Assembly: GCA_036023115.1 (NCBI GenBank)
Contig: JAYKKT010000048.1
Coordinates: forward strand, 4,302,001 to 4,366,000
DNA length: 64,000 nt
Direction: 5' to 3'
DNA from: Brasenia schreberi
Lineage: Eukaryota; Streptophyta; Magnoliopsida; Nymphaeales; Cabombaceae
The notes below the pieces were generated by a model. That model worked only from the letters and a program-made list of their open reading frames with translations, made no database searches and was not told where the DNA came from. Made by a program: the position numbers and the translations under genes. Positions 44,326 to 55,832 of the stretch are shown in pieces (position 1 is the first letter of the stretch; every line of letters starts with the position of its first letter).

Positions 44326-44774
44326 CCTAAGTAGGATGGTCCCTAGGTTGTAAAAGGGACAACTATAAATAATACATATTGGTTGATTGATGTTGAGGGA
44401 AGAAATTTAATAGACCTTATAAATGCCCAATACTTGAAAAAATATTATGTATAGGGTCTATGTTAAATTCTTTTGAAAAGATTTTAAATGAGTCTCCTTT
44501 GAACTTCTTGAAAGAAGGATCAAAATGGATTATATGACCCTAAATGAGGGAATTGATGCTTTATGAAAAGAGGAGTTTTCAAAATCATTTTGTAACATTT
44601 CAAAAATCTTTGGCTTACAAAATGAGGCCTAGTTCAAAATAGAAAAATATTTTCAAATGGTAGATGCTATTAGGAAATGGGATGTTCTTAACTGAATGGA
44701 GTATCCAAAGAAATGAGCTCTCCCCATTTCATTTCTCTCCAGAAAGGAAAATTGGCAAAATCAAAAGAAAAAGG

Positions 44775-44910
44775 AAGAAAACAAAAACCTCTAATATAGA
44801 GGTCTTTCAAAATAAAAAAAAAGAAAGAAAACAAAAACCTACAATATAGAGGTATTTCAAAAATAAAAGGAAAAAGAAAAACCACTAAAATAGAGGTCTT
44901 CTCTTTGAAA
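44775..44910 (+). repeat. Tandem repeats before the polypurine tract, element 2
   Basis: Three units of about 50 bp with AAACAAAAACCT--AATATAGAGGT-TTTCAAAA. They occupy the same place as the array at 16450 but have a different consensus. Confidence 0.7.
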
Positions 44911-45631
44911 GAAAAGAAAAAGAAAAGCCAAAGCTTAAAAAGAGTAATTTTCCATCTCTTGGCCTTAAACCATGAGACGCTTCAAAAGGGACCGTGGTAA
45001 CTCTTTTCCCAAATTCCCTACAAGCTCATCCCAATGGAAAAAGGTTCTACAATGAAATCTCAGAGTAGGAATATGACCTACTTATTTGGATTTCATTTTA
45101 TTTTAGAGCTAGACTTTGTTGTGTGAGAAATTGAATTTTGAAATGTCATTCAAAATTTCCTACAAAACCTCTGCTAAGTAGTGGGTATCGAAACCCAAAT
45201 GAATAGAAATGTAAGAAATTTGAAGTCCTTTTTGATAGAAACTAAAAAGGAGTTCTCGTTGAAAAAGAAATTTTGAAAATCCGAAACATCAAAAGAAACA
45301 ATATGAGATTATCTCACTTTGGGCAGCCGACCTTCATAGGCTTCTCCTAAAGCTCATGCATCTCATGATTGAGTCTCTAAACACTACACTCCATCACACA
45401 CCATGCATGCATTCATCAAAAGGTCAGCCATGCATGATCATGTTAGGACTACTGCTTAGTATAAGTCAAGTCCCCTTTGGCACAAATCCCTTTCCTTCAC
45501 AAAAATATGAGAAAACGGATGCTATAAAATGAAGGAAGATCCATACTCTCAAGTCAAATTTTGGAAGAAAAATAAAAAAAGGTGTGTTTCTTCTTTGCCA
45601 TTATCCAAATAAATTTGGAATAATGCCAAAG

Positions 45632-45651
45632 AGGAGCATCTGTTAACACCC
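45632..45651 (+). repeat. Target-site duplication, left copy (LINE copy E)
   Basis: AGGAGCATCTGTTAACACCC is repeated exactly at 48912-48931. The 20 bases span the end of the polypurine tract and the first 11 bases of the Tat 3' LTR. Confidence 0.95.
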
Positions 45652-48600
45652 TTGCATTGCCGGTCCCAAGCCCGGATAAAGGAGGAGGGTTGTGTTAGGC
45701 TTCCGACAGCCAGCGTAAAACTTCGTCGGATTTCTACAACATGGATTACAAAAATTATGAGCATTGCTTTGGGGTGTCCCCGCCTAGCGACGTGCTGCAG
45801 AGCCCGAATGCAGTAAGAAGTAAGCAAGGGCCACTACATTTTCGCCCGAATGTAGTGAATCAATTGCAGAGAGGGTTCCCACATCATGGACGGGTGTGGG
45901 TAAAGAAATTAGTCCCGCTACATTGCCGCCCGAATGTAGTGAAAAATTTTCAGAGAGGGTCTCCGCATTTTGATTATGGACGGATGCAGGGGGTAAGGAA
46001 GCTAGAACTAGAAAATAAGATTCGTATTGGTTCTTGGAATATCGGAACATTATCGGGTAAGCTAATGGAGGTGGTAGATACTATGATTCGGAGAAAGATT
46101 CATATTCTATGTTTACAAGAGACAAAATGGGTTGGAGAAAAAGCAAAGGAGATAGAGGATACAGGTTTTAAATTATGGTACTCAGGTAAAGAAAAGGCCC
46201 GAAACGGAGTTGGTATTATCATAAATAAAGATTTAAAGGAGAGTGTAGTAGACATACAACGATATGGTGACCGAATCATGACATTGAAATTAGTGTTAGG
46301 AGTAGAGGTTTTGAATATAGTTTGTGCTTACGCACCCAAAGTAGAACTAGAAGATAGTATAAAGACAGTTTTTTGGGAAGAGTTAGATAAGGTGTTTCAA
46401 AAGATTCCACAAAGGGAGATGCTTTGTTTAGGAGGAGATTTAAATGGACATGTCGGTAAAGAGGCATTAGGATATCAAGGGATTCATGGAAACTTTGGTT
46501 ATGGGGATATAAACGAGGAAGGTAGGGAGATTTTAAATTTTGCTATGTCATTTGATCTCTTTATAGTCAATACAATCTTCAAAAAACGAGATGAACATTT
46601 AATTACTTATAAGAGTGGCTTATCACAAACACAAATTGATTACTTTATTTATAGAAAAAAAGATAGAGCGTGTTGTAAAGATTGTAAGGTAATTCCAGGA
46701 GAAAGCTTAACCACCCAACATCGACTTTTAGTTATGGATTTACAAATAAAAAAATGGACAAAGAAGAAAAGAGTGCATCGAGCTATTCGGACTAAATGGT
46801 GGAACCTCAAAAGTGAGAAAGAAGATATATTTAAACAAAAAGTCCTTCAAGGAGATGTTTGGAATTATGTTGGCACACCCTCTGATATGTGGAACAATAT
46901 GGCTATACATATTAGGAAAGTGGCGAAAGATGTGTTAGGGGTATCTAAGGGAGGTGCACCGGCACAAAAAGAAGCTTGGTGGTGGAGTGAAGTAGTACAA
47001 AACAAAATCAAGGCAAAGAGGGCATGTTACAAATTACATTATGCTAAGAAAACTAGTGAAACTTTAGAAGCTTATAAGAAAGCAAAGAAGGAAGCAAAAA
47101 AGGCCGTTAGTGAAGCAAAAGCTAAGATTTGGGAGGACTTATATAAAAAACTCAACTCAAAAGAGGGTGAAAGAGATATTTTTAGGATAGCTAGGGCTAG
47201 AGATAAGAAAACTAAAGATCTTAATTATGTTAGATGCATAAAAGACGAGGATGAAAAAATTCTAGTGGCAAATGATGATATAAGAAATAGATGGAAAAAC
47301 TATTTTTATAATCTTTTTAATGAAAATAAAGATGTTAGTATTAGTTTAGGAGATTTAGCCAAGTCAGAAAAGTATATAAACCACAATTTCTACCGACGTA
47401 TTCAAAAGAATGAAGTCAAAGAGGCTCTTAAACATATGAAGAGTGGTAAATCGGTAGGACCAGATAATATTCCTATAGAAGTTTGGAAAATACTAGGAGA
47501 AATAGGAATCACTTGGCTCACAAGACTATTTAATGAAATATGGAAAAACTAAAAGATGTCCGAGGAATGGAGAGCAAGTACACTTATACCCGTATATAAG
47601 AACAAGGGAGACATTCAAAATTGTGCGAATTATCGAGGTATCAAGTTAATGAGTCATACTATGAAATTATGGGAAAGAATTATTGAACGTAGGTTAAGAC
47701 AAGTATCAAGTACAACAGAGAACCAATTTGGATTTATGCCAGGTAGATCTACTATTGAAGCGATTCACCTTTTGAGACGTCTTATGGAACATTTTAGAGC
47801 AAAAAAGAAAGACCTTCACATGATATTTATTGATCTAGAAAAAGCTTATGATAGGGTACCGAGGGAGGTTCTTTGGAGAACTTTGGAAAAAAGAGGTATC
47901 CCATTGACATATATTAACCTTATAAGAGACATGTATGATGGTGCAAAAACATGTGTGAGGACTCATGAAGGAACGACAGACTTCTTTGAAGTTAATATTG
48001 GGTTACATCAAGGATCAACTTTAAGTCCATACTTATTTATAATGGTGATGGATGAGTTAACAAAACATATTCAAGATGAAGTACCTTGGTATATGTTATT
48101 CGCAGATGACATTGTATTAGTGGAGGAGTCTAAGGAAAAAGTTAATAGAAAATTGGAACTATGGAGAGAAACATTAGAAAACAAAGGCCTCCGACTTAGT
48201 AGAACAAAGACAGAATATATGGAATGTAAGTTTGATCATTTGGCTATTTCAGAGGACATAGAAATTAAAATTGGCACACATTGCATTCCCCAAAAGGAAA
48301 GTTTTAAATACCTAGGGTCAATTTTTCAAAGTGATGGAAGAATTGATGGAGATGTTACACATAGAATTAATGCTGGTTGGTTAAAATGGAGAGGAGCATC
48401 AGGTATTCTTTGTGATAAGAAGATACCATTAAAATTAAAAGGTAAATATTATAGAGCAGCAGTTAGGCCTGCCATGTTTTATGGTTCTGAGTGTTGGGCA
48501 GTTAATCATCAACATGTACAAAAGATGTCTGTGACAGAAATGAAGATGTTGAGATGGATGAGTGGTCATACAAGAAAAGACCGTATACATAATGAGGTTA

Positions 48601-48911
48601 TTAAAAACAAATTAGGAGTGGCACCAATAGAGGATAAAATGAGAGAACATCGTTTAAGATGGTTTGGACATATAGAAAGAAGATCAAAAGAAGAACTTGT
48701 AAGAAGGTTAGAAAACCTAAATTTGGAAAGTATTAAAAGAGGTAGAGGATGACCACAAAAGTGTTGGAAAGAAACAATAAAGAATGATCTAGCTTATTGG
48801 GAGTTAACTGCTAACATGGCACACGATAGAGATCTGTGGAAACAAAGAATCCATGTAGCCGACCCCGTCTAGTATGGGAAAAGGCTTAGTTGTTGTTGTT
48901 GTTGTTGTTGT
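45652..48911 (+). mobile_element. Full-length RTE-clade LINE copy E (3.26 kb)
   Basis: The element is 3260 bp, bounded by a perfect 20-bp TSD. It has a short 5' leader (CCGGTCCCAAGCCCGGATAA), one long reading frame for endonuclease plus reverse transcriptase, and a (TTG)n 3' tail instead of poly(A). Lack of an RNase H domain, the 3.2-3.3 kb size and the simple-repeat tail fit the RTE clade rather than L1. Copies A, B, C, D, F, G, H and the scrap at 3.1 kb are all alignable to it. Only two nonsense changes break the frame, so it is the youngest and most complete member here. Confidence 0.95.
45741..48872 (+). pseudogene. RTE LINE polyprotein (APE endonuclease plus RT), two premature stops
   Basis: One frame of 1044 codons from ATG 45741 to TAG 48870-48872, broken by TAA at 47550 (codon 604) and TGA at 48750 (codon 1004). 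Residues about 29-77 hold an in-frame repeat (PLHFRPNVV, PLHCRPNVV). An AP-endonuclease-like domain at about 95-335 retains SWNIG (N100), LQETKW (E127), GGDLNGHVG (D233, N235), QIDYFIYR (D300) and TTQHRLL (H327). RT runs from about 540 to 880 with [18 protein letters not shown] (D698), [11 protein letters not shown] and the catalytic FADD at 787-790. The C-terminal region has [16 protein letters not shown]. Related copies have CAA at the first stop (A, F) and CGA at the second (D), so both are probably C-to-T changes. With these stops it would not make a full protein. It would nick target DNA and copy its RNA if intact. Confidence 0.93.
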
Positions 48912-48931
48912 AGGAGCATCTGTTAACACCC
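48912..48931 (+). repeat. Target-site duplication, right copy (LINE copy E)
   Basis: Exact copy of 45632-45651 immediately after the (TTG)n tail. Confidence 0.95.
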
Positions 48932-51183
48932 CAAAATGTTTTGCAAAATCATATTCGAGCATGCTTTAAAAACATTAGACTATTTTAAAAATTCATATGG
49001 CCTATGAGTTTCATAAAACGCCAAAACAAAGATATTGAGATTTAAAGTTTTAAGTTTTAAAATCAAGTTTTAAAATATAAACAAAGATAGAATTTGGATT
49101 GGTTTGAAAAAGGATGAAGACGAATCATCCCCGCCGAAGATTCAAGATGGGAGAAAAGATTAAGGCAACTATCAAGTGAAGCTCGCATCAAGCAAGGACT
49201 GAGCCCACTAACCTTGATTGGACCCATGACACTCAGCCGGACCAATGGGGACTCATCTAGGTAAGGACCCATGAAGAAGGGCACCTGGCTCAACCAATGG
49301 AGGCTCACTTAGATAAGGAGCAATGAAGAATCATGCCTAGTCAAAGGCTGCACCCGACTGCATCAATTCCAACCAAGGGTTCCACCTGATTGCACCAACT
49401 TGAGTCAAGGGCTGCACCCAAAGCTACCCCATACCATGAACCAAGCAAAGACTTCATCAAGTATGGTACAAGGTTGTCCCAAGTTGAACCTAGCCGGGCC
49501 ACATCCATTTACATCTAGTCGGTTTACACCAAGGCTAGACCAAAGCACTTGACCGCATCACGTTAGATCAAGCCACTTGACCACACCAAGGCTTGGGCGA
49601 CCTAGCCACATGGGGCTGGACTAGCATTGACCAAGGAAGGACCATCAAGAGGCCATGTGAAGGCCATGTGTCCAGCCAAAGATCGGATCAAGGCTTGGGC
49701 TTCAAAGACCCGCCCAATCCAAATCGTGGAAGGCTCTAGGCCTTCACCCCTTGAGGCCTATAAAAAGGGACCTTGGGGGATGTTTTCTGGCATTGAAGGA
49801 ATAGTGTAGAGCGCATAGGAGAGAGAGGGAGAGCTGCAACAAGAGAGAGAGGAGGAGAGGGAAAGAAAGAGAGAGAGAGAGAGAGGAAGAAAAAGGAGAG
49901 AAGGAAGGAAGGAGTCGATCCCTTCCTACTTCACCCATATCCGACGCCCACTAAGGTCCGATTGCACGGTTTCATTGTTATCCTTTGTTGAATTCAATCT
50001 CTCCTTATTCCCATTCAATTCAAAGGAGTTGTATTAATGGAGCATTTGTCTCCTCCCATGATGTAATAGCATAGTAATGTTGTCCATTTCATTCCTTTAC
50101 ATTCACACATTCTATATATTTGATTTAAAGTTTCTCCTACCTCTCTATATGATACACCCTCTTATATCTTCTAATCCCCTCTATGCTTAAGCTATGAACA
50201 TATTTTAATTCATTTCTCTTTAGTCATTTGCTTTAAATTTGCTATGATTAGTTTTTTTATTTCATACGAATGCATCCACATATGTTTTAAGCACAAAAAT
50301 CTATTTTTAGCATCTTACATACGTTTGATATAATAAAAGTTTTAAAAATTTTATCTGAAATTTGGTATACTGAATCCTCACACATAAGCCCACATATAAT
50401 AAAAGTTTCAAAAAATTTAGGTTTGTGCAGCCACGTAAATAAAATAGGAGAAAATCGGATAAATTCAGATCCAAGTCTGTCCAATTTGTGTTTCCTGCAA
50501 TAGAAGTTGGGTAATCATAATATAACTTTGTCTGTAATGAGCCAAATCTATTGAAACTAGTCTTATTAGAAAGCTGACATCGATAGCTTTCCAATAAAAC
50601 TAAATTTATAAAAATTAGAGATCTGTGCACCGAAATACAAACATTTATTTAAACAACTGTATTTCTATAATAGATCAGTTCTCAATACCTAAGTAGAGGC
50701 ACTTCTTAGATTTAATTTTATACAATCACAACTCAAAAATAAAATAAAAATAGTTCTAGAACCTCCATATTCTTGTTTACATACTATAAAATTTTTATGA
50801 ATTTTGGAGATTTTGAAATTATTTAAAAAAAATCTGAAACAAGCTCTGAAAATAGAACCAGTTTATGTTTTTCAAAACTTGGAAAGCTTTCGTTCCTTAG
50901 ATGAAGTGCACGTTTTGGTTGATTCAAATTGTCTCTAAAGTGAATTTTGGAAACACACACCTTGTTCAAATCAATCCTGAAAGCGTTTAGGCTGACCCTT
51001 GAGCACCGGTTCAAGAAAGTCTAAGATGAAAAGATCTCGCTTCCCCACAATCGCTACATGAAGTCAGAAAATACAACTTTGCTAGTTTAAGTGAAACTAG
51101 CTGGCACGTCATGCACAACGTAGTATGTGAAAGATTGTTTCAAGTTTCTACATAGACTTTAGAGTAAAATTTTCACATTCTAC
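48921..51183 (+). repeat. 3' LTR of Tat element 2 (2.26 kb)
   Basis: Starts TGTTAACACCCCAAAATG and ends near CACATTCTAC, corresponding to GTGTCTACA of LTR 1 with the last base changed. It aligns with 17266-19475 throughout: TATA box at 49759, a GA-rich leader, GGAGTTGTATTAATGGAGCA, GGCTGACCCTTGAGCACCGG and AAACTAGCTGGCACG. The first 11 bases are shared with the LINE target duplication. Confidence 0.85.
49759..49766 (+). promoter_or_regulatory. LTR core promoter TATA box, element 2
   Basis: TATAAAAA in GGCCTATAAAAAGGGACC, at the same LTR position as 17949. A GA-rich tract (49807-49905) follows in the predicted leader. Confidence 0.6.
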
Positions 51184-51259
51184 TTATCAAAAGAAAATAT
51201 GAGCTGCATCTTGTGCATTTGTTGTATTTGGATATAAAATATGTTCCATTTTCAAGAAC

Positions 51260-52120
51260 TAATCCACTACTACAAAATTTGCATTCATGTCCTATGTCCT
51301 TGTCGACTTCTTGGCAATGCTAATACAAAGTTCGAGCAGATTTCTTCCCTCAAAGAACTTGGAATGGTCAAGAGCATATATAATTGATCATGTGCAACCT
51401 TCTCTTCTTTTACAAATAGAGAACCTTTAAACAAATTCTATGTCTCTCTTAAGTTATAGCAAAACAATGTGCCTCTGTATTTAGAATTCTCTTGTCTTGT
51501 CCAATGTGACCACTAAGGTTAGAAGAGTGAAGTTCTTTGATCAACTTGTCCATGAAGGGCACTCCTTGGAGTGCATAAGAGACTGCCCTTGAAAAGAAAG
51601 CCAACCTACACCACTGTCTTCCACTCATTTGTTGAAGTTCTTGGACCATACTTGATCAAAGTGTTCATCATCTTTATATAATTTGTTAAGTTTCTCCATA
51701 ACTTAAAATTCAACATCAAAGAAGGTCAAAAGAGTTGCTTGATTACTTAGAGTGTCCATCATTCCATTATTAGCACCAGATTTATGCATAATTAAGTAAT
51801 TCAATTTCTCAAGATACGTTGGGCACCTTGCTAACATATGACCATGAACATACTTCTTATCTCTAAAGTACTATAGGGATCAGTGGTCAAAGTATGTAAT
51901 GAACTCCTTTTTTAATAGATAAGGCTCTCATGTCTTTAACACTCTTTAGACAACATAAAACTCTTGTTTGTAAGGAAAAGAATGATTTTGAATTCACTTG
52001 TATTATATTCCAGCTCAAAAGTTTAGTGAAGTTTGGTAATACCTAAGTAGGAGCATGGGGAAAGTTGCTTTAATCTGTTTGAAGCTATTATTGGCTTATG
52101 CTCTCTAATAAAATTTGCCC
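51260..52120 (-). pseudogene. Chromovirus-type gypsy RNase H and integrase N-terminus relic
   Basis: On the minus strand from about 52000 down: HSFPYKQEFYVV, LLKKEFITYFDH-SL-YF and YLEKLNYLIMHKSGANN, then TLSNQATLLT, EKLNKLYKDDEHFDQVW, GVPFMDKLIKELHSSNLSGHIGQDK. In intact chromoviruses these correspond to RNase H (FxIxTDHxSLKYL), KHKSGxxNxVADALSRR and the integrase zinc region (LRxxIIKELHxGGLxGHFGRDKT). It is broken by stops. This is a different gypsy lineage from the Tat elements, and no LTR of it was recognised nearby. Confidence 0.7.
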
Positions 52121-52481
52121 TTCCTCAAGCACTCAATGATTGTTTAAATGTCTTCCAATTCCATGCCAAGGGATATGATATAGACAACTCAACAATATCC
52201 TTGTAATCGAAAGAAATAGAAAATGAAGATTGAACATATGATAGATGAGAAACTACATGGAATTGAAGAGGAAGATGATAAGAGGAACAATGATGAGAAA
52301 GAAGTGAACACATCATAAAAAAAGTCATACTTGGAGACTAATTCATGAGAGGAGAGGACATCTCCCCAAGGCTATCAAAGGAAGATGAGAGTGAGTAAAG
52401 TGAAGAAACATTCTTTGTAGTATAAGGTTGCAAGACCATGAACACTTCTAACTTCATAAACAAGTTTAGGAATTGACTAAA
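52121..52481. other. Anonymous DNA, nothing recognised
   Basis: Purine-rich stretch (GAGGAAGATGATAAGAGGAA) without a supported gene. Probably further decayed retrotransposon. Confidence 0.4.
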
Positions 52482-53208
52482 TGAGTATTACTTGACTTAT
52501 AAGATTATTTAATAAAATATGAAGAAACCAAAAGATGTTCAAAGAATGAAAGACAAGTACAATTATACTCATATATAAGAACAAGGGATACATTCAGAAT
52601 TATATGAATTATCAGGGTATCAAGTTGATGAGCCATACTATGAAATTATAAACAAATTTATTTAACCTAGGTTGAGATAATTATCGAGTAAAATAGAGAA
52701 AGAATTTACATTCATGCTAGGAAGGTTTGCTATTGAGGCTATTCACCTATTGAGATACCTTATGATACTTTAGAGCAAAACAGAACCTTTAAATGGTATT
52801 TATTGATCTAGAAAAGCTTATGATAGGTTGTCAAGAAATATTTTTTGAAGAACCTTACAAAAGAGAGATATCTCATTGACATACATTAATCTTGCAAGAG
52901 TCATGTATCATGGTTCACAAACATGCATGAGGATACATGAACAAATGACATATTTCTTTGAAGTTCATATTGGATTACAAAATAGATTAACTTTAAGTCC
53001 ATATTTTTTTTGCATTGGTCATTGATGAGTTAACAAAAAAAATTCAAGATGAAGCACCTTGGTGTATGTGATTTACGGATGATATTGTGTTAGTTGATGA
53101 GTCTAAGGAAATAGTTAATAGGAAATTCAAAGCGTGGAAAAAAATAATAGAAAACAAAGGATTTTGACTTAGTAGAACAAATACAAAATATATGAATGCG
53201 AGTTCGAT

Positions 53209-53224
53209 CATTTGGTTACTTTAT
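53209..53224 (+). repeat. Target-site duplication, left copy (LINE tail G)
   Basis: CATTTGGTTACTTTAT, identical to 53371-53386. Confidence 0.9.
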
Positions 53225-53370
53225 ACAAACAACAACAACAACTAAGCCTTTTCCCATACTAGACAGGGTTGGCTACATGGATTCTTTGTTTCCACAGATC
53301 CCTATCATGTTCCATGTTAGCAGTTAACTCCCAATAAGCTAGATCATTCTACATGGATTCTTTGTTTCCA
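53225..53370 (-). mobile_element. LINE copy G: 146-bp 3' tail inserted in LINE copy F
   Basis: The plus strand begins ACAAACAACAACAACAAC and continues CTAAGCCTTTTCCCATACTA, the complement of the family 3' end. It extends to the ACTCCCAATAAGCTAGATCATTC region. The last 20 bases (ACATGGATTCTTTGTTTCCA) duplicate an internal segment at 53274-53293, an oddity at the 5' junction. A perfect 16-bp TSD flanks it, and it is far less mutated than its host copy F. Confidence 0.92.
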
Positions 53371-53386
53371 CATTTGGTTACTTTAT
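53371..53386 (+). repeat. Target-site duplication, right copy (LINE tail G)
   Basis: Identical to 53209-53224. Confidence 0.9.
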
Positions 53387-53895
53387 GTGACAAAAATTAC
53401 GGTTCTCACACATTGTATCCCTCATAAGAAAACTTTTAAATACTTAGGCTCAATTTTTCATAATGATATAGAAATTGATGGAGATGTTTCATATAGAATT
53501 AATACAAGTTAGTTAAAATGGATAGGTACATAAGGTATTCTATGTGGTAAGAAGGTACTATTAAAGTTGAAAGGTCAATATTATAGAGCAACAATTAGAC
53601 CCATTATGATTCTATTAGAAACATATTGGGAGTGACAGTAATAGATGATAAAATGAGAGAAAATTGTTTAAGATGGTTTGGACACGTAAACAAATGATTA
53701 AAGAAAACTCTAGTGAAATGGTATCAGAAACTATATCAAGAAAATATTAAAAGATAAAGATGAAGACCACAAAAGTATTAGAAGAAAATAATAAAAAGTA
53801 ATCTAGCTTATGTTTGTTAATTATTATCATGACACATGATCAATCTATTGAAGCAAAAAATCCATGTATGAGTTAATTGTTGTTGTATTATTTGA

Positions 53896-55832
53896 TTCAA
53901 ATATGAGTTCAAAATTGCTTGCTACTACATTGAGGAGGTACACTATTAAGGTGTAACCGGTTAGTTTTAGGTTTGCTATGGATCAACTAGTCTAACAAGA
54001 TTGTAATTGATGTCAGTTTAGGTAACTTCTAATTACTCATATTGCAAAGGAGTTTGTCAATTTTAGGTCTTTGGTGAGTGATAGAGGAGTCAACTAGAGG
54101 GATATTTCCTAATGAATCTGGTTGCCTACAAGTTGAGTGAGACCACAAGCTAGTCAAGTTGTGAAAATGAGGCCCAAATGACACTACATTTGGGGCAGAT
54201 TTTCAGGTGACTAAATGGGATAAGGTAGCAAGTAGCCTGTGCATAAGATTTTCAAGTAACCAAATGGGAGAAGGTAGTGAGTAGCCTGTGCATACTCAAA
54301 TGCATGTTATAGAAACAACAAATATGATTAGTGCTTGAAATCCTTAAATGTAGTTCACACCAAATTCTAAATATGTCTCCAAGTGTATTAAATATATGCC
54401 AAATACATTACCAAAATGACAAACTATGCAGGCACAAATATTGAGATGCATACGATATATGATGATGAGAGATAATTTACACCATTCCAATAATATGAAC
54501 GAAATAAAGTATAGGATGCCGAAATCAAATACAAACTTGCTAAGGATGAATTCAATCAATAAGATGGGGAAATGATGCTTTAATGCAATTGTGTGCATGA
54601 AACCAAGAAAATAAAAATGAATCATGTAAAATTTTATAGAGAAAATTCTTGAGTGAAAATGAGATGTTGTGGGATGTGAATGATACACAAATGTAGCTTA
54701 AATGCAACAACGATAATGGACATATTGATAAGGATGCAAATGAGTTTAATCATGAAAGCAATGATGCAAGAAGTGAGATAAAATGTGCAATCTAGCCAAA
54801 TGTCACTAATAAACCATTGATGTAAAAAACAATTGAGTAGAACCTAGATGGTATTAAGACAAATGCATGTGTAGACCTCAAATTAGATAATGATGAAAGA
54901 TAGAGAATCAAATGATTAAAGATATTCTGCTAGATGCAAAAAGAGTGGCTTATGGTGCCACTAGAAGAGGATGTACATAAAATATGATGCAAATATTGTG
55001 GATGGAAGATAAAGCTTATGCAACTAGAGTAATAAGAGAGGGACCAAACGACCAAAAGGGGGATAATCTTTGCAACCAAAAGCAAGTCATCAAATCACTT
55101 TAGTAAAGATGAAGGGGCCAACTCATGTACGTTACATTGAAAGTATTTGAATGTGTTGTGAAAAATTCTACAATAACTCTCAAATTGAGGAGAGAATAAG
55201 GGTGAAATCCTTTCAAAATTTCTCAATAATTCTTCAAATTTACTATTCCTCATACCTCTCATGTTCTTTTCATAAAGGGGCGAATTCAATGGGATTAGGA
55301 GGGTGTTGCATCCAAAAGCGTTGGTTGGTGAGATATATGAAAGATGTACCATAGAAGATAATTTCCTGGTGAGAGAAAGATGTACCATGAGGATAATTTT
55401 CTGGTGGGACAAAGATGAGCATGACATGAGCCAAAGTCTATCCATGGGAACAAAAGCAATGTATCATGGGTCCATAGAGTGAACTTGGCAAGAGAGACCA
55501 TGATGCTTAAGAATCTTCACCAAGGCTAGAGGTACTAGATCAGAGCCCTAAGATGGTAATTATGAAGCTTGATGAGATTGGATGAAATCCCTAATAGTGA
55601 GATGAAGATGATACCACCTTCTAGCAATCAACTCAATGGTGTTGATAGAAATACACCGTTCCTCGTAGCACCTATAAACCTTGAAAATGGGCAAAACCAT
55701 TAAGATTAAGCGAATGCATTCTTGTCATAGATAGACCTATCAAAACACCATGGATAGAAGTATGCGTTTTAATAAAAGCATAAAAAAGAAGGAAAAGACA
55801 CATCTAAATACTATACAACCTATCCTTGTAGG
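53896..55832. other. Anonymous DNA with two short tandem duplications
   Basis: A 49-bp unit (GATTTTCA-GT-AC-AAATGG then GA-AAGGTAG) is duplicated at 54198-54295. A unit of about 37 bp (GAAAGATGTACCAT...GATAATTT-CTGGTG) is duplicated at 55338-55411. Minus-strand frames at 54344-54688 and 55095-55445 have no recognised domain and are not called. Confidence 0.5.

Larger units (their letters stand above)
43539..45651 (+). mobile_element. Tat element 2, 3' internal part, split by LINE E
   Basis: Integrase, 3' non-coding region and polypurine tract (CCAAAGAGGAGCATC, 45626-45640) homologous to 15780-17265 of element 1. The 5' side is replaced at 43538 by a minus-strand LTR. The right side is interrupted at the LTR border by the full-length LINE and resumes at 48912 with the duplicated target. 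Its LTR follows at 48921. Confidence 0.85.
52482..53895 (+). mobile_element. LINE copy F, old and strongly decayed
   Basis: Follows the full-length LINE from about 47505 to the 3' end: ATTATTTAATAAAATATGAAG, TTTATTGATCTAGAAAAGCT, TTCTTTGAAGTTCATATTGG and ACGGATGATATTGTGTTAGT, ending TTAATTGTTGTTGT. Stops and indels are dense and no frame survives. It retains CAA at the position of the first stop in copy E. Copy G interrupts it at 53225-53370. Confidence 0.88.
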
